Shown: positions 20,868 to 34,884 of the stretch, one piece after another
Layout: the number at the start of each line of letters is the position of its first letter
Numbering within the stretch: the first letter of the stretch is position 1
From: Acanthornis magna
Taxonomy: Eukaryota; Chordata; Aves; Passeriformes; Acanthizidae
DNA: 64,000 bases
NCBI GenBank assembly: GCA_036785705.1
Contig: JAWUZG010000051.1
Coordinates: 16,768,501-16,832,500 of the forward strand
Direction of reading: 5' to 3'
Notes under the pieces: generated by a model
What the model saw: only the letters and a program-made list of their open reading frames with translations
Databases searched by the model: none
Told to the model about the DNA's origin: nothing
Made by a program: the position numbers and the translations under genes

Positions 20868-23547
20868 CACAAGAGCTTCTGGTCAAAGAAAATTTGGGGG
20901 ATTTGAACTGCATAAGCTTTTTATCAATTCTTTTTTGCATCAGATTAGCTATGAGATTGCTCATCTGAGATGACTTTGTTGAGTGTTCCAAAAGCCTGTA
21001 AGCAGGTATTGAAAGTCATTGCTGTACATTTGGTAAGTGTTGTGATAGAGCCACCCCTCAGCAAGTTACTACCAACGAGTTTGTGCTGCAGAGCATCATC
21101 TGCATTTCTTTGCATTACCTTTGTGTCTGGATGTCCCTGAATGTATTGCAGGGCATTGCCCACCTTTGTAGTAAGTGCCAATTCATGGCCCAAGAAGCCA
21201 GAATGGAAGTATATGGGGGAGACTGAAGACCTTTCTTGCTCTTTTCACATGCAGAGTGAAAGATGGTTGGAGGGAACATCAATTATGTACTCAAGTCACC
21301 GTGTTGTCTCCATGGAAATGAGTCTAGACTTCCTATGGGCTGCTGAGAAAGTAAGAATTCTGTTTGACAGAAAAATTCATTGTTTTGACATTGGTTTCCC
21401 TTGTAATGAATGAGGGAAAACAACTGATCAGAAATTTCTTATGGGTAAGGAAAAAAGACAAAGTTGAAGATTGGGAGAAACATAGGAAGATGATAAAATA
21501 GGCAGGAAAAAAGAGAGAGAGAGAGAGAGAGAGAAGCATGTTGGAGCATTTGTATGAAAGGGGGGAAAAAACAAAGTAGTTTTTCCTCTGCATGGTTTAG
21601 CTCCTTCAACTGACATATTGTTTTAAATAAGTTCCAATTATGGAACACTTGTCTTTTCTTTACGCTTGTGACCCAGAATGCTATTTTTAGAACTTTGATG
21701 TTTTTTTGTTTTTTTGTTTTTTCATTTGTGGTTTGTTTTGTTTGGGTTTTTTGTTTGTTTTTGGGTGCTTTTTGTTGGTTTGGGGTTTTTTTGTCGTTTT
21801 GGGGGTTTTTTGTTTTTGGGGTGTTTTTTGTTTGGGTGTTTTTGGTTTTTGTTTTTGGGCATGGGAGGCAAAGGGAAAGGCGGAAAATATAGATTTTGGC
21901 AAAAAAGAGTTTCAGCTGACAGAAAACGGAAATCTTCCCAAAATGTTTCTGACTACCTCCATTCCAGAATCTTAGGTAATCTTAGTTCTATTACTGCATT
22001 ACAGTGCTTTCAGACAAGAATCATTCTATTCCAGAAGGTGCATAGGGAACGGGAATGTAACTCTTAGGTGTCCTCTCTGTTGGAGAAGAGTCTCACTAAG
22101 ATGCACAAAAAATTGAAAAATCTGTGTTTTTTCAGGCATATATGCTTTAAAGCAGATGTGAATTCATCTATATATTCGAAGAATATTTATGAATGTGATT
22201 TCATACTAAATTTCCAGGTGGTGATACTAAAACTAAACTAAATACTAACCATCATTTTAATGATAGAGTTAGTGTCTATTTGATGCTTAATGGGAATAGT
22301 TCTTTGTAGTCCTTCCCTTGCTGACATCAGTAGCTTTTGTATTTTCCTGGTTGTGCTGGTGGCTATACATTGGTCATGAATAGAAGGGAATAAGTTTTAG
22401 AGATATGCTGCAAGTAAGCAGATTGGTAGTTCTGGTCCCATTTCTCATTGTCTAAGAAGAACTCCGATTATTTTTGGACTTTCCATAGACCTCTGACTAG
22501 GCTACTGTTAGTCTTTGATTGACCCAGCAAATTTTAGGCTACTAAGCTTGAGTAATGAATGTAAAGGAAAAAGTCTCCGAGCTTAGCTGGTTCGTGTGTC
22601 AGCAGCTTCTCAATAGTAAGAGATTTATGGTCTCCAGTTTGTGACTTCAGCTACCTGATTATGCCCACTCCAAAAGAGGGTGAGAAGGTTGGTTCCCTAA
22701 ATGGTGAGATAATTCTTCCTGCTATTTGTGACTGTTTTGTATGACTGGTGTTTATTACAGAAAGTTGGATTAAATTGCATGCATATGGTCTTGGGGGAAA
22801 CAGAATATTCTTTAGTCAATTGTATGTAGGCTTTTATCAAACTGAGATGGTCTTCAAGGACTGGAAACTTAAAAGACAGTAATTCTTGCTAGTTTCAGTT
22901 CCATTTTTAGACTCAACAAACGGAATGTTAAACCTCTCCCAACAGGGAGGGAAATTGAATTTGGCTTCCTCCTTCTTAGAAAGAAGCTAATGAAAAGGAT
23001 CAGAGCAGGCTGTAAAAGCAGAAGAGCATAATGAAGAAGACTAATCCTATCCTCTTAGTAGTACTCTTTGTAATTGGATTTGAATGAAATGTGTCAAATC
23101 TGTGTTCCTGGGTATCCCATCAGTATGAGGTACTTCAGCTGCTATACCTCTCTCCTAAAGCTAAAAATAGAATCCAAATAGTCTTGACTCCATGGTCACA
23201 ATTCCCCCTATGACGTTGGCACGTGAGAAAGGTGCAAGAAAGTGTATCTGTAAATTATTTCAATTATCTATCTAAATCACTAGTCATTAATTTCCTGTAG
23301 ATTTAAGGAAGTCAGTTGCCCATATCTTTCAGAACTTTTGGTCATGTTTTTCTTGGGATTCTTTTAACCTTTCCCCATTAGTTCAGCATCGGCTCTCAAT
23401 CCCTTTCTCACATTTGAAGTACCTCGATAGCCTGGAAATGTGGGGTTATTTTTATTTATCACATCATTATTCTCTTCCACGGGTTGTTTGCCTGAGGTCT
23501 CATTTATGCTGATTTTCTGCTAGTTTATTTTCAGACAGGTGTTTCAG
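20868..23547. other. Mostly unassigned, one possible env remnant
   Basis: Minus-strand 21193-20945 (82 codons, starting MGHELALTTKVGNALQYIQG) is faintly env-like, but I cannot place it with confidence. There is an AG dinucleotide run at about 21511-21535 and a T/G-rich low-complexity stretch at 21700-21870 made of TTTTTG-type words. The rest to 23547 shows no gene or repeat that I recognise. Confidence 0.4.
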
Positions 23548-23876
23548 TGTGGGAACTGCTGGCTTGTAGTGAGAACTAACTTGCAGTGGGAACTGTTAGT
23601 TTGCCTTGGTTCACAGGCATCAATTCTAGCTCAAAACAAGCAAGATCCATAAGTAGCAAAAATAAGAGACTCGCAGCTGGTGTTATTGCAAGATGTTGCT
23701 CTAACTCTAGGTATCCAATGACATTGTGGGGTGGTGAATTGGGAGCCAATGGATAGGAGACATGAATGTTAGAAAAAGTATAAAAGAGGCCTTGTAAAAT
23801 AAAGAGTAGTTCCTTTCTTTGACCAGAAGCTGTTGTGGTGAGTTTTTTACCTGTCATGCCCGTCTCAACAACGACA
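23548..23876 (+). mobile_element. Solo LTR, 329 bp, with target duplication
   Basis: Runs TGTGGGAACTGC ... CTCAACAACGACA. Flanks are GTTTCAG on both sides (23541-23547 and 23877-23883), that is 6 bp plus probably one chance base. TATAAAAG near 23777 and AATAAA near 23799 lie in the expected places for a plus-strand LTR. Confidence 0.88.
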
Positions 23877-24030
23877 GTTTCAGAATAGCAAGTACACATC
23901 TCTCTAGCTTGCTTTTCTTTTTATTTGGTCTGTCTTGCAAATGGAATGACTTGAACATCTCAGACAGGAATTTCTCTCCAGAATACATTTCACTTGAAGG
24001 GCATAAATTTGTATCTCTAAGATCATCTAC

Positions 24031-24449
24031 TGATGAGGCCGACAGCTGGTCTGAAGGTCTCACAGAGTTGAGCCTAAACGCAGTCAGAATTTACCCGTGA
24101 GATTTTGCAGCCCCATTGAAAGCCAGAGCGAAAGCCAAGAAGATAATCAGTGAAAGAAAATGTTCTGGACACAAGGAGATGTTCTTGTTATGGAACATGA
24201 AGTGTGTACAAGAAGGAACTTGCATAGAATTTGTAACCAACTCTACTTTTGCTTGTATAGTTCATTGTATTACTGCTTGAATTGCTATTATTTGTTAGAC
24301 AGCCTTGTCATTGTTTGCTAGCAGCCAATCTTAATGTGCCACAGTAATTATGAAAAGGTATAAGAGCAGCAGCAGAGAATAATAAAAAACTTCTTCTGGC
24401 TTTGGATTACAAGAAGCATGTGTGTCGTTGTCAGTCTCAATAAGCGACA
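24031..24449 (+). mobile_element. Solo LTR, 419 bp, with 6-bp target duplication
   Basis: Runs TGATGAGGCCGAC ... CAATAAGCGACA. Flanks are ATCTAC on both sides (24025-24030 and 24450-24455). A TATAAG box near 24358 and AATAAAA near 24381 support plus-strand orientation. It lies only 150 bp from the preceding solo LTR but is different in sequence, apart from a similar ...CGACA end. Confidence 0.87.
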
Positions 24450-24455
24450 ATCTAC

Positions 24456-25524
24456 CAAAAATCTTGGCACTGAAGAAACTAGTGGTTTGTCAAGAAGATG
24501 AAAAGTAGAAATGCTACAGAGCTGCTATGTGCCTATTAATGGAATGCCAGACAGTGAAGCAGTGGACATTTCTGGGGTTAAGCACAATGTTGCTGCCTTG
24601 GTGTCAGTTTTCTCAATGTATCAGTGGCATTTCTATCTAGCAGTATGCTGCCCAGAGTCTTTCTAGCATTTGATGCTGTTTCCTTGCTGTCATTTTCATA
24701 CCTTCCTTCTGATCAAAAGAAAATATACTCTTTCTGTTTTAAAAATCCTTGTTAGAAAACACTATCCTGGACTAGTCATCACTCCCCTTTTCTTTTGCCT
24801 CGTTTGTAATTTTCATAGACTCACTGCAAATTTCTGCTAAAGTCTAAAAGAATTCTAGCATTTCTTATACCACTTAACAGGGTTGATGCTCTTGGGTGCT
24901 TTCCTCTTTCCTACTGCTTGTGTCTGACCTAGTGGCCTCTTTTTGTGATCAGCATTTTGCTGTGATTTGGTCAAATCTGGCATACACTGCCAACTCACAA
25001 CTTGTATGGTGGGATTTAAAGGGCTTGGATGGGTTCCTTTCTGAGACTGCCATGCACTGGACTATAATTCACCATGACTTAATCTTCCATAGGTTGTTTC
25101 AGTATTGAATGCCCTTCCTTGGAAATGTAGAAAATCTAGCAGAAAGAACCACATTCCCTGCAAGGCCTGTCTTCCCAAAGGACCATTAAGAAAGATTGCT
25201 TTTCTCCTCTGACTAATGTGCCAGTATTTGGATGGAGCATTCAGTACCTTAAGTGAACCTGTTGGAAGGGATCTCATCACAGGCAATATCTCATGCTTGC
25301 CTGTAAGACTTGCTCTTTTGGATCCTAATTCTATTCAGAGTACATTTAGGATTTTTTTCACTGAAGCCACTCATCAATGTCTCTTTTCTTATCAAATGAG
25401 ACTGAAGTGTGCATCCGGAGGATGCATCCCCACTAAAGGTTATAAGGTTAATTTTAATATTGGTAGCTCACTCCTGCAGTTACATTTGGAAAAGAGTTGA
25501 TTTGACACAAAAGGCAGTCTTTGT
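24456..25524. other. Unassigned sequence
   Basis: I see no gene, LTR or simple repeat here. It ends at the start of the right arm of the inverted repeat. Confidence 0.4.
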
Positions 25525-25936
25525 CTTTTGCAAGAATTCCCCCTAGGAGGACTTGCGTTCGTTTTGATTTCTGAGCTGTTGGCCCTGTTGCTGGCTTCAC
25601 TGCTCCTTAAGAATCTAAAAAACCAGATTGTACTCTCTTCTTGTGTGCTCATTCCACCCTCTCTTCTCTGGGTGCCCTAGTCCGTCTGCCAGTGGGACTC
25701 ATTTGGTATCCACTACTAGCGCAAATTCTGCATCGTTTCAGGCACTTACAAACGCCAGTTGCCAAGGAGCGTAACCATTCAAGGGGCAAAGAATCGGAGG
25801 GCTGAGCGAACGGCTCTTTGCAGCATGGCAAGGCTGCCAACAGAAGGGGCTACTTGGAGAATACATTCTCCACGCATGCTACCTCCTCTGGCAGCTCCAG
25901 CTGCTCGAGTTCTGCAAGCCTGATGCTGGGGCAAAG

Positions 25937-25971
<35 letters not shown>

Positions 25972-28900
25972 CCCTCTGTCTCTCTCTCCCCCACAAAATA
26001 AGTCTGTCTGAAATGTTACTCAGGGTTTAAAAGGCCACCCTGTACAATGTGGGGCTGACAGTGTGGAGTAACCGCAGCTTAGCTTTTGGTGATGGTAACG
26101 TGGGTTAAATGTCATTCCTTCTGCTGTGCTGGAAACTGCGGCTGTCTATGCAGACATACGCAACAAAGGCTAGGATGGCTTAGCTCGAGAACTAAAGTTA
26201 AAGTGTGTTTTAAAACCTTGCCAGCAAGGTGAATTCAACCTCTTTCATTTATGTACGCTGGAGTCCAAAGAGAATTTCCATGTAGTTTTTGTCATTTTCA
26301 GCCGTCATTGCTTAGCTCCTGAATGTGAGACTCCCTCAAGATTGATGCAAGTTGCCTAGTTCAGAGCGGGTCAAAGACGTGCTCCTGCTCTGGCAGGAGA
26401 GTGGCTTAGATGAGAAGATTTTTGCAGTCTTAGTCATCTCTACTGCTTGTGATTTCGATATGAAACCGGTGGGAAGTTTTCTGAAGGTAGTCAGGAAGTT
26501 GGCAACATGGACAACTTAGAACGGAATGCTTGCTGCAGTGCTGCCATGGTAAAGATAGAAAGAACTTAAAAGATTAAAAAGGGCAAACCGAAAAGAAGCA
26601 GTTGAAAGTAAAAGAAAATTAACCATTCTTCCCTTCTTCAAATGGATCACTCTTTCAGTCATCATTTTCATGTCATTTCACAGCCCGAGTTGGTATCCCT
26701 GAGAAGGAATCTTGAGGCAGAGTAAGCTTTTGAATGGAGTAGGTGCAATAAACAGAGGCCAGGTGGCATTTTTTGCATAAAACAGAAGTAATGCTTGAGA
26801 TACTTCAGGTACTTAGCTCATGCTTGCTCAGAATTTGACTGTCATGATTGTCATTTAAATTTTTCACGGAAAGCTCCCAATAGCTAAGTTTATCTAAAAC
26901 TGGTAATTCATCTCCTGTATTTGTGTGAAGCAGGTGAAGCCTTTTGAGGTCAACAGTGTTGCTTAACCTTTTCTGTTGTATCCCTGTTGCATATTGTGCT
27001 TAAGTGTTATGAATCTACTTCAGAATAGTCATGTGGGAGAATAGAATACATTTTCTCTTTGAAAGCTCATGTCATTTGGCCTAATTCCAGAAAATAATCC
27101 ATTAAGTCCCCAGCTAGCATATTTTACACATAGTCTAAGCTTTTAAACTAGTAAAAAAAGCACTCTAAAATATTTTCCTTTTTTAAGCGCACAAAATGCT
27201 TGCTTCATTTGCAGTTGGTAACTATGTAATGAACGACATGTCTGCAGTTATTTAATGTACACCATATTTGGCCAAGTAACTGAAAACAAAGAAGTAGCAG
27301 TTCCTTCAGTTGGAAAATATTTTTAAGTTGTTTTTTGAATATACAAAACATGCACTTAACTTATGCACTGCATGCAGCTTTAATTGTCATGAAAACAAAC
27401 CGGTTTTTTATGTTTAGAGAGCACAGTTTTCCACACTTGTTCTTGGCCCAGTTTTCTACTTCCATGAATTTTAAGACACCATAGGGTACTTCTAAGATAC
27501 TGTAGGAAGCTGAAAAGGAGGAGAAGTTGTGTCTTATTTCTGACTTCCTTTGGTTTTCTTTTTTTTTTTACTTCCTCTTGTTCTTTTGCATGTCGCCTTT
27601 CAAGATACTGTGTGGTTTAGATTTATATCTGCATTTTAATCAACTATACTTTTTCTCTGTAACTCTTTGAAATTTTTTTAAAAACCCCTGTAAATATGCA
27701 TCTTTTTATGGTTTGCTAGCTACATATAAAATCTTGCTGCTGCTATAAAATGCTTTGATTTGATTTGCTTTTTTATCACCATTCAAATTGAAAGGGAACC
27801 ATTCCTGTCTTCACTGCTTTTGTACTGGATTCAGTTCAGCAGTGTGGGCTCATGGTTCCAAAAAGTTCTGCCAAAGGAAAGGAGCTGCAGATAGATTGAG
27901 CAAGACACATGGTTCAAGTGCCTTGTAAAGGTTCAAAATGGCTCTACCATTCTGGCAGTGTGTTTTCACAGTAAGAGTTGATGAGGTATTTGACTAGCAT
28001 TTCTTTGACAGAAGATAGCAGCAAAATGTACATTATCCCCACTGTTATTTATCATTGTCTAAAGAAATGTATTCTTGCTGTTACATAAAACATCTTAGTA
28101 GAGCCAAAGACTGTAGAAATGCTACTTTGTTCTGGATTCATTAAAACTAAACCTGTCTGTGGACAGAACTGGCCGGCCTGATGCCGTGAACTCATAGCTG
28201 TCTAGAGTCACTGGTTTCAGTGAGCTGTCAGGAGGACTGCACTTTCAGTGGGCTTTCCTTGTGTGTTTTTAAGGTGGGGAGTTCTGTGGGGCCTTGAGCC
28301 CTGAGAGTATCATGGACACAAGCATGGTGTAGCTCTTTGGCCAGCAGTGGTATGCTGAGGCGTGATGGATTACTCCCAGACTTTCTGTGCTGGAAAGGTT
28401 TTGTGCCCCTGTGAAGAACAAGACTTCCATTTTCCTGCGCAGACACTTCCATTTTCCTGTATGTTGCAACGGTACATTGAAGTAATCGAGTGCTATTTGC
28501 ATGAAGGTCAGTGAGCTTGGACTATGACGTGTCTCGTGTTTGATCTGTTTCCAGTTTCAGCAAACAGCAAAACTTCCAATGACGCCGGTGAGTATACAAT
28601 GAAGCTGCTGCTGTATTTCACGTATTTGCATAATAAAATGGTGTTTCTTGCAAATATTTTCAATGGTAATTTCAGGTACTGAAGCAGCAGCTCTGCTCAG
28701 GGCAATTCTGAAATTGACTCTAGTTGTATTCCATGTTTCTTAGACGGTGAACTGAGGGCACTACCAGTTTTCAAGGCAAGGCATCTCACAGTATCCTCCA
28801 AAAAGATTGCTCAATGAAAAGGCAAAAATACTGGGGTGAAAGGGGGAAAGTCCGCATCCTGGTTTATCTAATTAGAATCTGCCAGATGGTCAACAATCAT

Positions 28901-30412
28901 TAGTTTAATTAGGTAGCAGCGTAGTTTCACACTCTCACAGATCCCAAAAAGCTTAAAACATCCAGCAGCGGCTTCCTTGCAACAAGTGCCACAGCCAAAA
29001 GCCAGGCCTGGCTTCCCCCTGCAGCCTACAAACTCTGCCAGACATACGGGTGATTCTCACTTTGCTTCTCAGCTACATGTAAAAGCACAGGCTCTCCGTA
29101 TGGCAGAGTCCTTAGTGGAAGTGAAGAGCAGTTCCACTGCAAACAGCTCAGTGGGCCACGAGAGAACGCTTTCTCCGACCTGCCCCCTTGCCCTTTCCTT
29201 GCAGCCTTTCCTTGCAGCCTTTCCTCTCCAGAGCACGCACTGAAGCTCTGCACTTTGCTTCTCAGCTGAGTGTATTGTCACGTTGCCGGAGTCCCATATG
29301 TCCATCTCCTTCTCGCACAGACGAGTGCTTCTGTCGAAACATGCCGATGCCATGCGCTCTCCTTCCCAGCTATTCGCACTGTCACATTCTGTGTCCCGCT
29401 TGCAGTCTGAATCTAAACTGAGAAGTTTCTGGCTGCATCTCACATGCACAGATGTGCCAGGAGGAAAAGGTTGCTGGGACCTTGGTGCTTAAGTTAGAAA
29501 ACATCCATTCGCTCCACAATCAAATGAGAGCTTCCTTCGCTTTACACCCTGCAAACTTCACACACAAACTGGAGCTATGCTCTTCCTTTCTTTCTCAGCT
29601 GGACTCACCCATCTGCCACCTTGACTTCTCTTTCGCTTTACTCTTGGCCTTGCCACGTGTGGATTTTCCTCCTAGGACGCCCACTGGGCTGCCTCCCCCT
29701 CATGTACATTGCCTTTCCTACTCAATCTTGCATTTCTTTGCCATTCCTGTCCATTCCTTTCCTTTTGCTTCTTTACCCACACTTTGCATTGCCTTGTTGC
29801 CCCCTCTGTAGTCTTCCTTCAGCCTTCCTTCCCTCCACTGCCTTGCACTGACTTGCTCAGCCATCCCCACCTTGACTTCCCTACCCATTTGTCCAGGCCC
29901 AGCCTTGCCTTCCTTTCTCCTTCTAGGACTCTCATTGCCTTGCCTACCTCTCCCTTGCCTTGCCTTGCCCTGTAAACGCAGCAGTTGCCTTGTGTTGCCC
30001 TCGAAGCCCTCACTTGCCTTGCAGGACCTTGCTCACCCCTCCCCCACCAGGAATTCAAGATCCCTCTTTTCGTGGCATTTCTTCAACTTGCCTTGCCCTG
30101 CCTGCTTCCCTGAGGAAGCCTTCAAGGCCTTCACATACCCGAAGTGTTTCAGGAGCATGTAAGAGGAAGCCCATAGGAGGTCACGTGAAGCCAGACCCAT
30201 CTGTCCGGGGAGCTTTTGTCTGGCACCAATTCTTGCATGTACGGAATTTTGGACCGGCAATCCACATTTGTCTTCTGGGCTCTGGGACCAAGATGACAGT
30301 TCTTCTGCATTGGAAGGAAAGCAGGTAGCCCCAGTGTTTTAGGTGCAGATTAGAGCTGGCGCAGGTGAGACCAAGGCAAATCAAATCAGTCTTTCCTGGC
30401 CTCTATTGTCTG
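25525..30412 (-). repeat. Right arm of inverted repeat, piece 1
   Basis: Reverse complement of left 5870-10617 with scattered single-base differences. Relative to the left arm it has about 150 bp extra near 25920-26075 (a full junction with the satellite unit and a TC run) and one fewer 13-bp repeat unit near 29200. It shows no gene. Confidence 0.92.
25779..25978 (-). repeat. Single satellite unit, inverted orientation
   Basis: On the minus strand this has the purine run (GA)n, CACTTTGCCCCAGCATCAGG, the CTCGAGCAGCTGGAGCTGCC core, GTAGCATGCGTGGAGAATG and the CTTCTGTTGGCAGCCTTGCC part, in the same order as the tandem blocks. It is a lone, fairly intact unit far from either tandem block. Confidence 0.85.
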
Positions 30413-31225
30413 CCAGTCATCCATGAATGTACCCCTCGCTTGTGTTGCCTTGCTAAACCACCCTTGCTGTGCGTTGCCTTTCATGCCCATTCCCTACCCT
30501 AGACCTGCTTACTGCTTGTGTCTGGGACTGAATTCATGTCCAAGGCCCTGCTGTATTTGGTCCTGTGCTGTTGTGCACGTCAACGAGATGATGAAGAAAA
30601 GACAACGAAGAAAACTTTCTTGTTTAACTGGTTGGAACTTGAACCTAAAGAAAAAGAATGTGTTGGTCAGTCGATGGGAAGTTAACCTGTGGAAGAGGTA
30701 CAATGCATAATGGAGCAGTTCTTAGCATGGACGTGCTATCATGAGCCGTTGTGGCCCCATCTCACCCTCTGGCCAAGCATGAGATGACATAGTAACTGGA
30801 AAAAATTCCACCATTCCAGGAGGAGGACACATAAGGTGGGGTTCTGGGGTGGAGGGGGAGAGGAGGACATGACGCATTCCTCTTGGGTCCAGGGGACTCC
30901 CTGAAGGTGCACAGCTGACCTGCCCCTCCCCCCCCGAGCACCAGGCTCCATCTCTTTCTCCTGCTCAGTGTCTTTTCAGAAATCCAGAAGTTGGTATATA
31001 TTATTGGCTACAGCAACTAAGAAGATCAAGTTGCTTTCCAATCACAACTGTGTGTCAGATTTTTTGTGCACAGGCATCCTCCAGAACCATAACATTAATG
31101 GCAATGAGCATGATGGGATGCCCAGAGCACAAAAATTGACACAAATACTGGACAGGGCTTGGGCAGTGGAGCGCATAGTTGCACCAAGAGAGTGAAACAC
31201 ATAGCTGCACCAAGAGAGGCTGGTG

Positions 31226-31276
31226 GGTGTGGGTGTGGGTGTGGGTGTGGGTGTGGGTGTGGGTGGGTGGGTGGGT
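31226..31276. repeat. GGGTGT hexamer repeat
   Basis: About eight consecutive GGTGTG units ending in GGGTGGGTGGGTG. Around it the phrase GCACCAAGAGAGTGAA recurs near 31181, 31210 and 31318. Confidence 0.9.
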
Positions 31277-31685
31277 GTGTGAAAGGAGCAGGGCTCAATC
31301 AGCTAAGCGCAGGGCTGCACCAAGAGAGTGAAGCAGGTAGCTGCACTGAGAGATGCTGTTCCGTGTCAGTGTGTGGCATATGGAAGGTCAAGATCTAGTC
31401 CAGGTGCCCGGCTGTATGTGGGAACTTAATGGTGTTTTTCTGTGTCTGTGATGTGACTGGTGCCATACACTTGTAGTGGCACAGTGTGTACATTGTAATC
31501 CTCTTTTTACAGTTCAGTTAGAAAAAACTCTTCAGTCCTTTGTGTTTGTGGTATTGCTGGACAATACCCACAGAAGAAAGTCTTTGCTATTTCTGCTGCC
31601 GTGACCATGTCGTAGTGCATTGGTAGAGATATTCTGTAGGAAGGAACCTCAGGCTGTGACTCTGCCTGTGGAGTGACTGGAGTGG

Positions 31686-32182
31686 ATGCAGGAACCGTGG
31701 AGCACATTGTGGGGCGAGCTGGAAACTTGTACAAATATTGGGCCCAAACCACAGGAGGCTAAAGATGCCACTGGAGTGCTAAAAGACTGCGGGGATTTTG
31801 TGCCAACTCCTCAGACACGCTCTGAAGAGCGTCTTCTTATTAATGCTGGATGCCTGGCTGAATGTCTGTTATTTGCGTACAAAGTAGCAGCCGAAAAGAA
31901 CACAGAGCTTGAAAAGCAGTTAGTGGAACAAGACAAGGCCATAGAACAGCTGAGGACCGATATGATGTTGCAAAGGCAGGTATTTGTGGCTACTGCCGCC
32001 ACACTGCAATCTGAGATCTCAGAAAGTTAGGCCTGTAAGTGAGGTTCTGTTCTAAGTTAGAAGTGAAGTTAAATAGAGGTGTTGTTCCTTTGTTAAATGT
32101 TTAAGTATAAGTTAAGTGAAAGTGCTGGTAAACTTTTAGACCATGTTCCTTTTTATCCTACCTCACTTTCCTTTTGTCACAT

Positions 32183-32241
<59 letters not shown>

Positions 32242-32960
32242 TAGTTCCTGGTTCATTTCTGTTTTGATTTCCTGGACTATATTTGCTTTTTTGTTGCTTG
32301 TTTTTCCTTGGTGTGCCTTAACTGCTCGTTAAACAACAGTTCATTGAATCTTGTCAATGAACTTTGTTGTGCTGTCGCTTGATATTCAGTCTGGTCTTTG
32401 CTGATACTCCTGCTGATGATTTTTAAGTGATCTCAAACTCTCGGTTATAACCTTGGATGCAGGAAATTCAAAGAAATTCTTGGTGCTGCAGCCAAATTCT
32501 TTTGAGCAGAATGCACTTGAAATTAATGCACAGGGTACTAATTTGCTCGCCGTGGCTGCTCAGGGATATGGTGCTAAATACCCCGCAGGAAATAATTAAC
32601 CATGCTCTGAGCGCCTGTGAAATTGTACACAGTGAATGAAAGAAAAAGGGATGGAAACAGCGATTTTTATCGGGAACATCTGTTACTATGAGAAATAGAC
32701 TGATTGAGACTGCTCCCCAAGCATGCACAAATGTGATAATGGCCCTTTTAATTAATAAAACAGGAAATCCTCTGGATGAGATAATTGAAAAAATACAGCA
32801 GCTAGGTGACCTTGGGGAGTGGAATGCCCAGAATCAAGATAGGAATCAAGAAAACCTGCCTATTAGGCTTTCGATACCACACGGTGGCTACATGCCAGAC
32901 TTAAAATTCCAAGAGGAGATGCAGAAATCCAAGCAACTATTAATGATTTGTTACCAGTAA
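31686..32960 (+). pseudogene. Possible retroviral gag fragments
   Basis: The 31686-32030 frame (114 codons) has a predicted coiled coil rich in Glu, Lys and Leu (KNTELEKQLVEQDKAIEQLR). After a gap with CA and GA dinucleotide runs, 32457-32960 has two frames separated by stops, the second containing TAPQACTNVIMALLINKTG- and NPLDEIIEKIQQLGDLGEW-type sequence. The env downstream on the same strand suggests gag, but I cannot identify a major homology region or zinc knuckle, so the assignment is an inference from position. Confidence 0.4.
32188..32241. repeat. (CA)n followed by (GA)n dinucleotide repeat
   Basis: About 15 CA units directly followed by about 10 GA units. Confidence 0.95.
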
Positions 32961-33928
32961 GTAGTTTTCTATTTTGCTTTCAGCCCTGCTCTAGTAGCAA
33001 GTGAAGTTGTAGTGTTAAATTCTGTACACCCACAGTACGGAGTGGCCTTACAAGTTGTTGGTTTTAACGTTTTTCCAACTAAAATGTGACATATAATTTG
33101 TGCTTCAGTCTTCTAGACTGGAGATTTCATTCTATGAATCTTCAAAGTATATGCTGCAAGTTTTGGGGATGACAGAAACCAAAAAGTTTATTTGCAATAG
33201 TGTTGGAAAACTGCAGTAAGCAGAACCTCCAGAGCACAGGCTGGTGTGTGCTGTCTTTGGAGAAGAGCTGTTAGGGAGCCATGGGCAGAGCTAGCTGATT
33301 TCCTTCAAGGGAAAACTGGAGAGCAAAGTAACCAGGTGACCTTGACCTGGGAGACTGTCAAGCAGCTAAGCACAATGTCAACATGTTCACTGAGGTCTCC
33401 TGGTGTGGTGTAGTTCATCTGCTGAAAGATAGAATGTCGTACTGGGGTATTGCAGGATACAAAGCAGAATATCCAGCTCCCCCAGCAGCTTTCTAGAATT
33501 GTTAGTGCTTCCAGGGTAAATCATCATGTTTCAACAGGTCTGAAAACGATGACCTTGGCTGTTTTCATAGCCTTGATTACAAGCCTACCCACAAGGAAAA
33601 TAAGCCTTAGAGTAGCACAAGAAATTTCAAAAACATTTCCACCCCTTGATCTCAAACTTTTTAATAATATTACTTTCTTTATAATCATCACTTTAAGTAA
33701 TTGTCATGCTTTTCTTGGTTTTGTGATTTGTAACATTATACTGTTATTACTGTTACTGTAACATTATACTGCCTTCACTCTAATTCTAAACAAAACTCAG
33801 TTCACACTTTTCACCATTGTTAAATAAAACTATTGTTCTGGAAATGATCTTACCTCTCCTTTGCAGTGGATGCCAGTGTTGAAACAACATTCCCTATTGT
33901 CCTTACTGACTGTACTTCACTTATCATT

Positions 33929-34490
33929 GTGGGATGGTTTTGGCACCTATGGAATGGATGCCTTTGGATAAAACTAAAATCCTGCGAATCAAAACCTCTT
34001 TGTGTAAGGGGAAGATGAAGAAAGCAGAGAAGTTTTCAGATGTATGTTAGCTTGCTTTTTACATTAATTTTATCTTTGTTTCTGATGCCAAAGTGATTTT
34101 TGCCTTTTTACTTTTCTGTATTTGTGACCTTGCCAGTAGTTTTTCCCCAGCCAGAAAGACCAAACACATTGCAGAGCTCCAAGCCCTGGAGGGCACAAGG
34201 CCCCTCTCCTGTCTTGCTTCTTCCTGGGAACCAAGATTGACAACGAGATCTTCAAGACACACTTTCGTCAACAAGTCCAACTAGTACCAAGGGTGGGGGG
34301 CTCCAGAGAGGGGGCTTGACCTGGCGGGAATTGCATCCCCACTTGTCCTCTGAATTGGTGCTTTTGATCAATGATGCTAATTTCCTAAAACCTAGAAGAC
34401 TGTACTCAGCCTGGGGGGTGGGCTTTTGTGGATATTCTTCCTGGAAGTGTCCCTGGAGCTCCAGTAAAGATCCACTTTTATGTTATCTCC
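33929..34490 (+). repeat. Possible ERVL-type LTR
   Basis: Starts TGTGGGATGGTTTTGGC and includes the phrases GGAACCAAGATTGACAACG, GAAGTGTCCCTGGAGCTCCA and GTAAAGATCCACTTTTATG, which I associate with avian ERVL LTRs. The 3' end and any target duplication were not found. Confidence 0.45.
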
Positions 34491-34884
34491 TATACTGAAA
34501 GGATCTTGAGTTTCATTTCTAGGCTGAAAAAGGCAGCATTTCAGACGAGTTATTCCACAGCTGCACTGTTACAAACACTGGAAAAATGAAAGGCTGCTCA
34601 CTATAAGCACTCAAAACACAGCTCCTTCTACCTGTATTCTCCCTACTGGAACTATAGGATCAGTCTTCTCTGTGGGTTATGCCCTCCCTATCCATTCAAG
34701 GTCCTACATAGTCCTGCTTTTTAGGTGCCAAGCTATGGTATCCACTCCCCCTGGAACCTAGTCCTATCGCCACTTGAGGTGATAGCAGCAGAAGCAAACC
34801 AGGCGGTTCCTATCACCATTCCAGGGGAACGGCACTGGCGCCAAGTACCCTCTAGGCACTTATGGTGGCAGGAGTAATGGGTGG

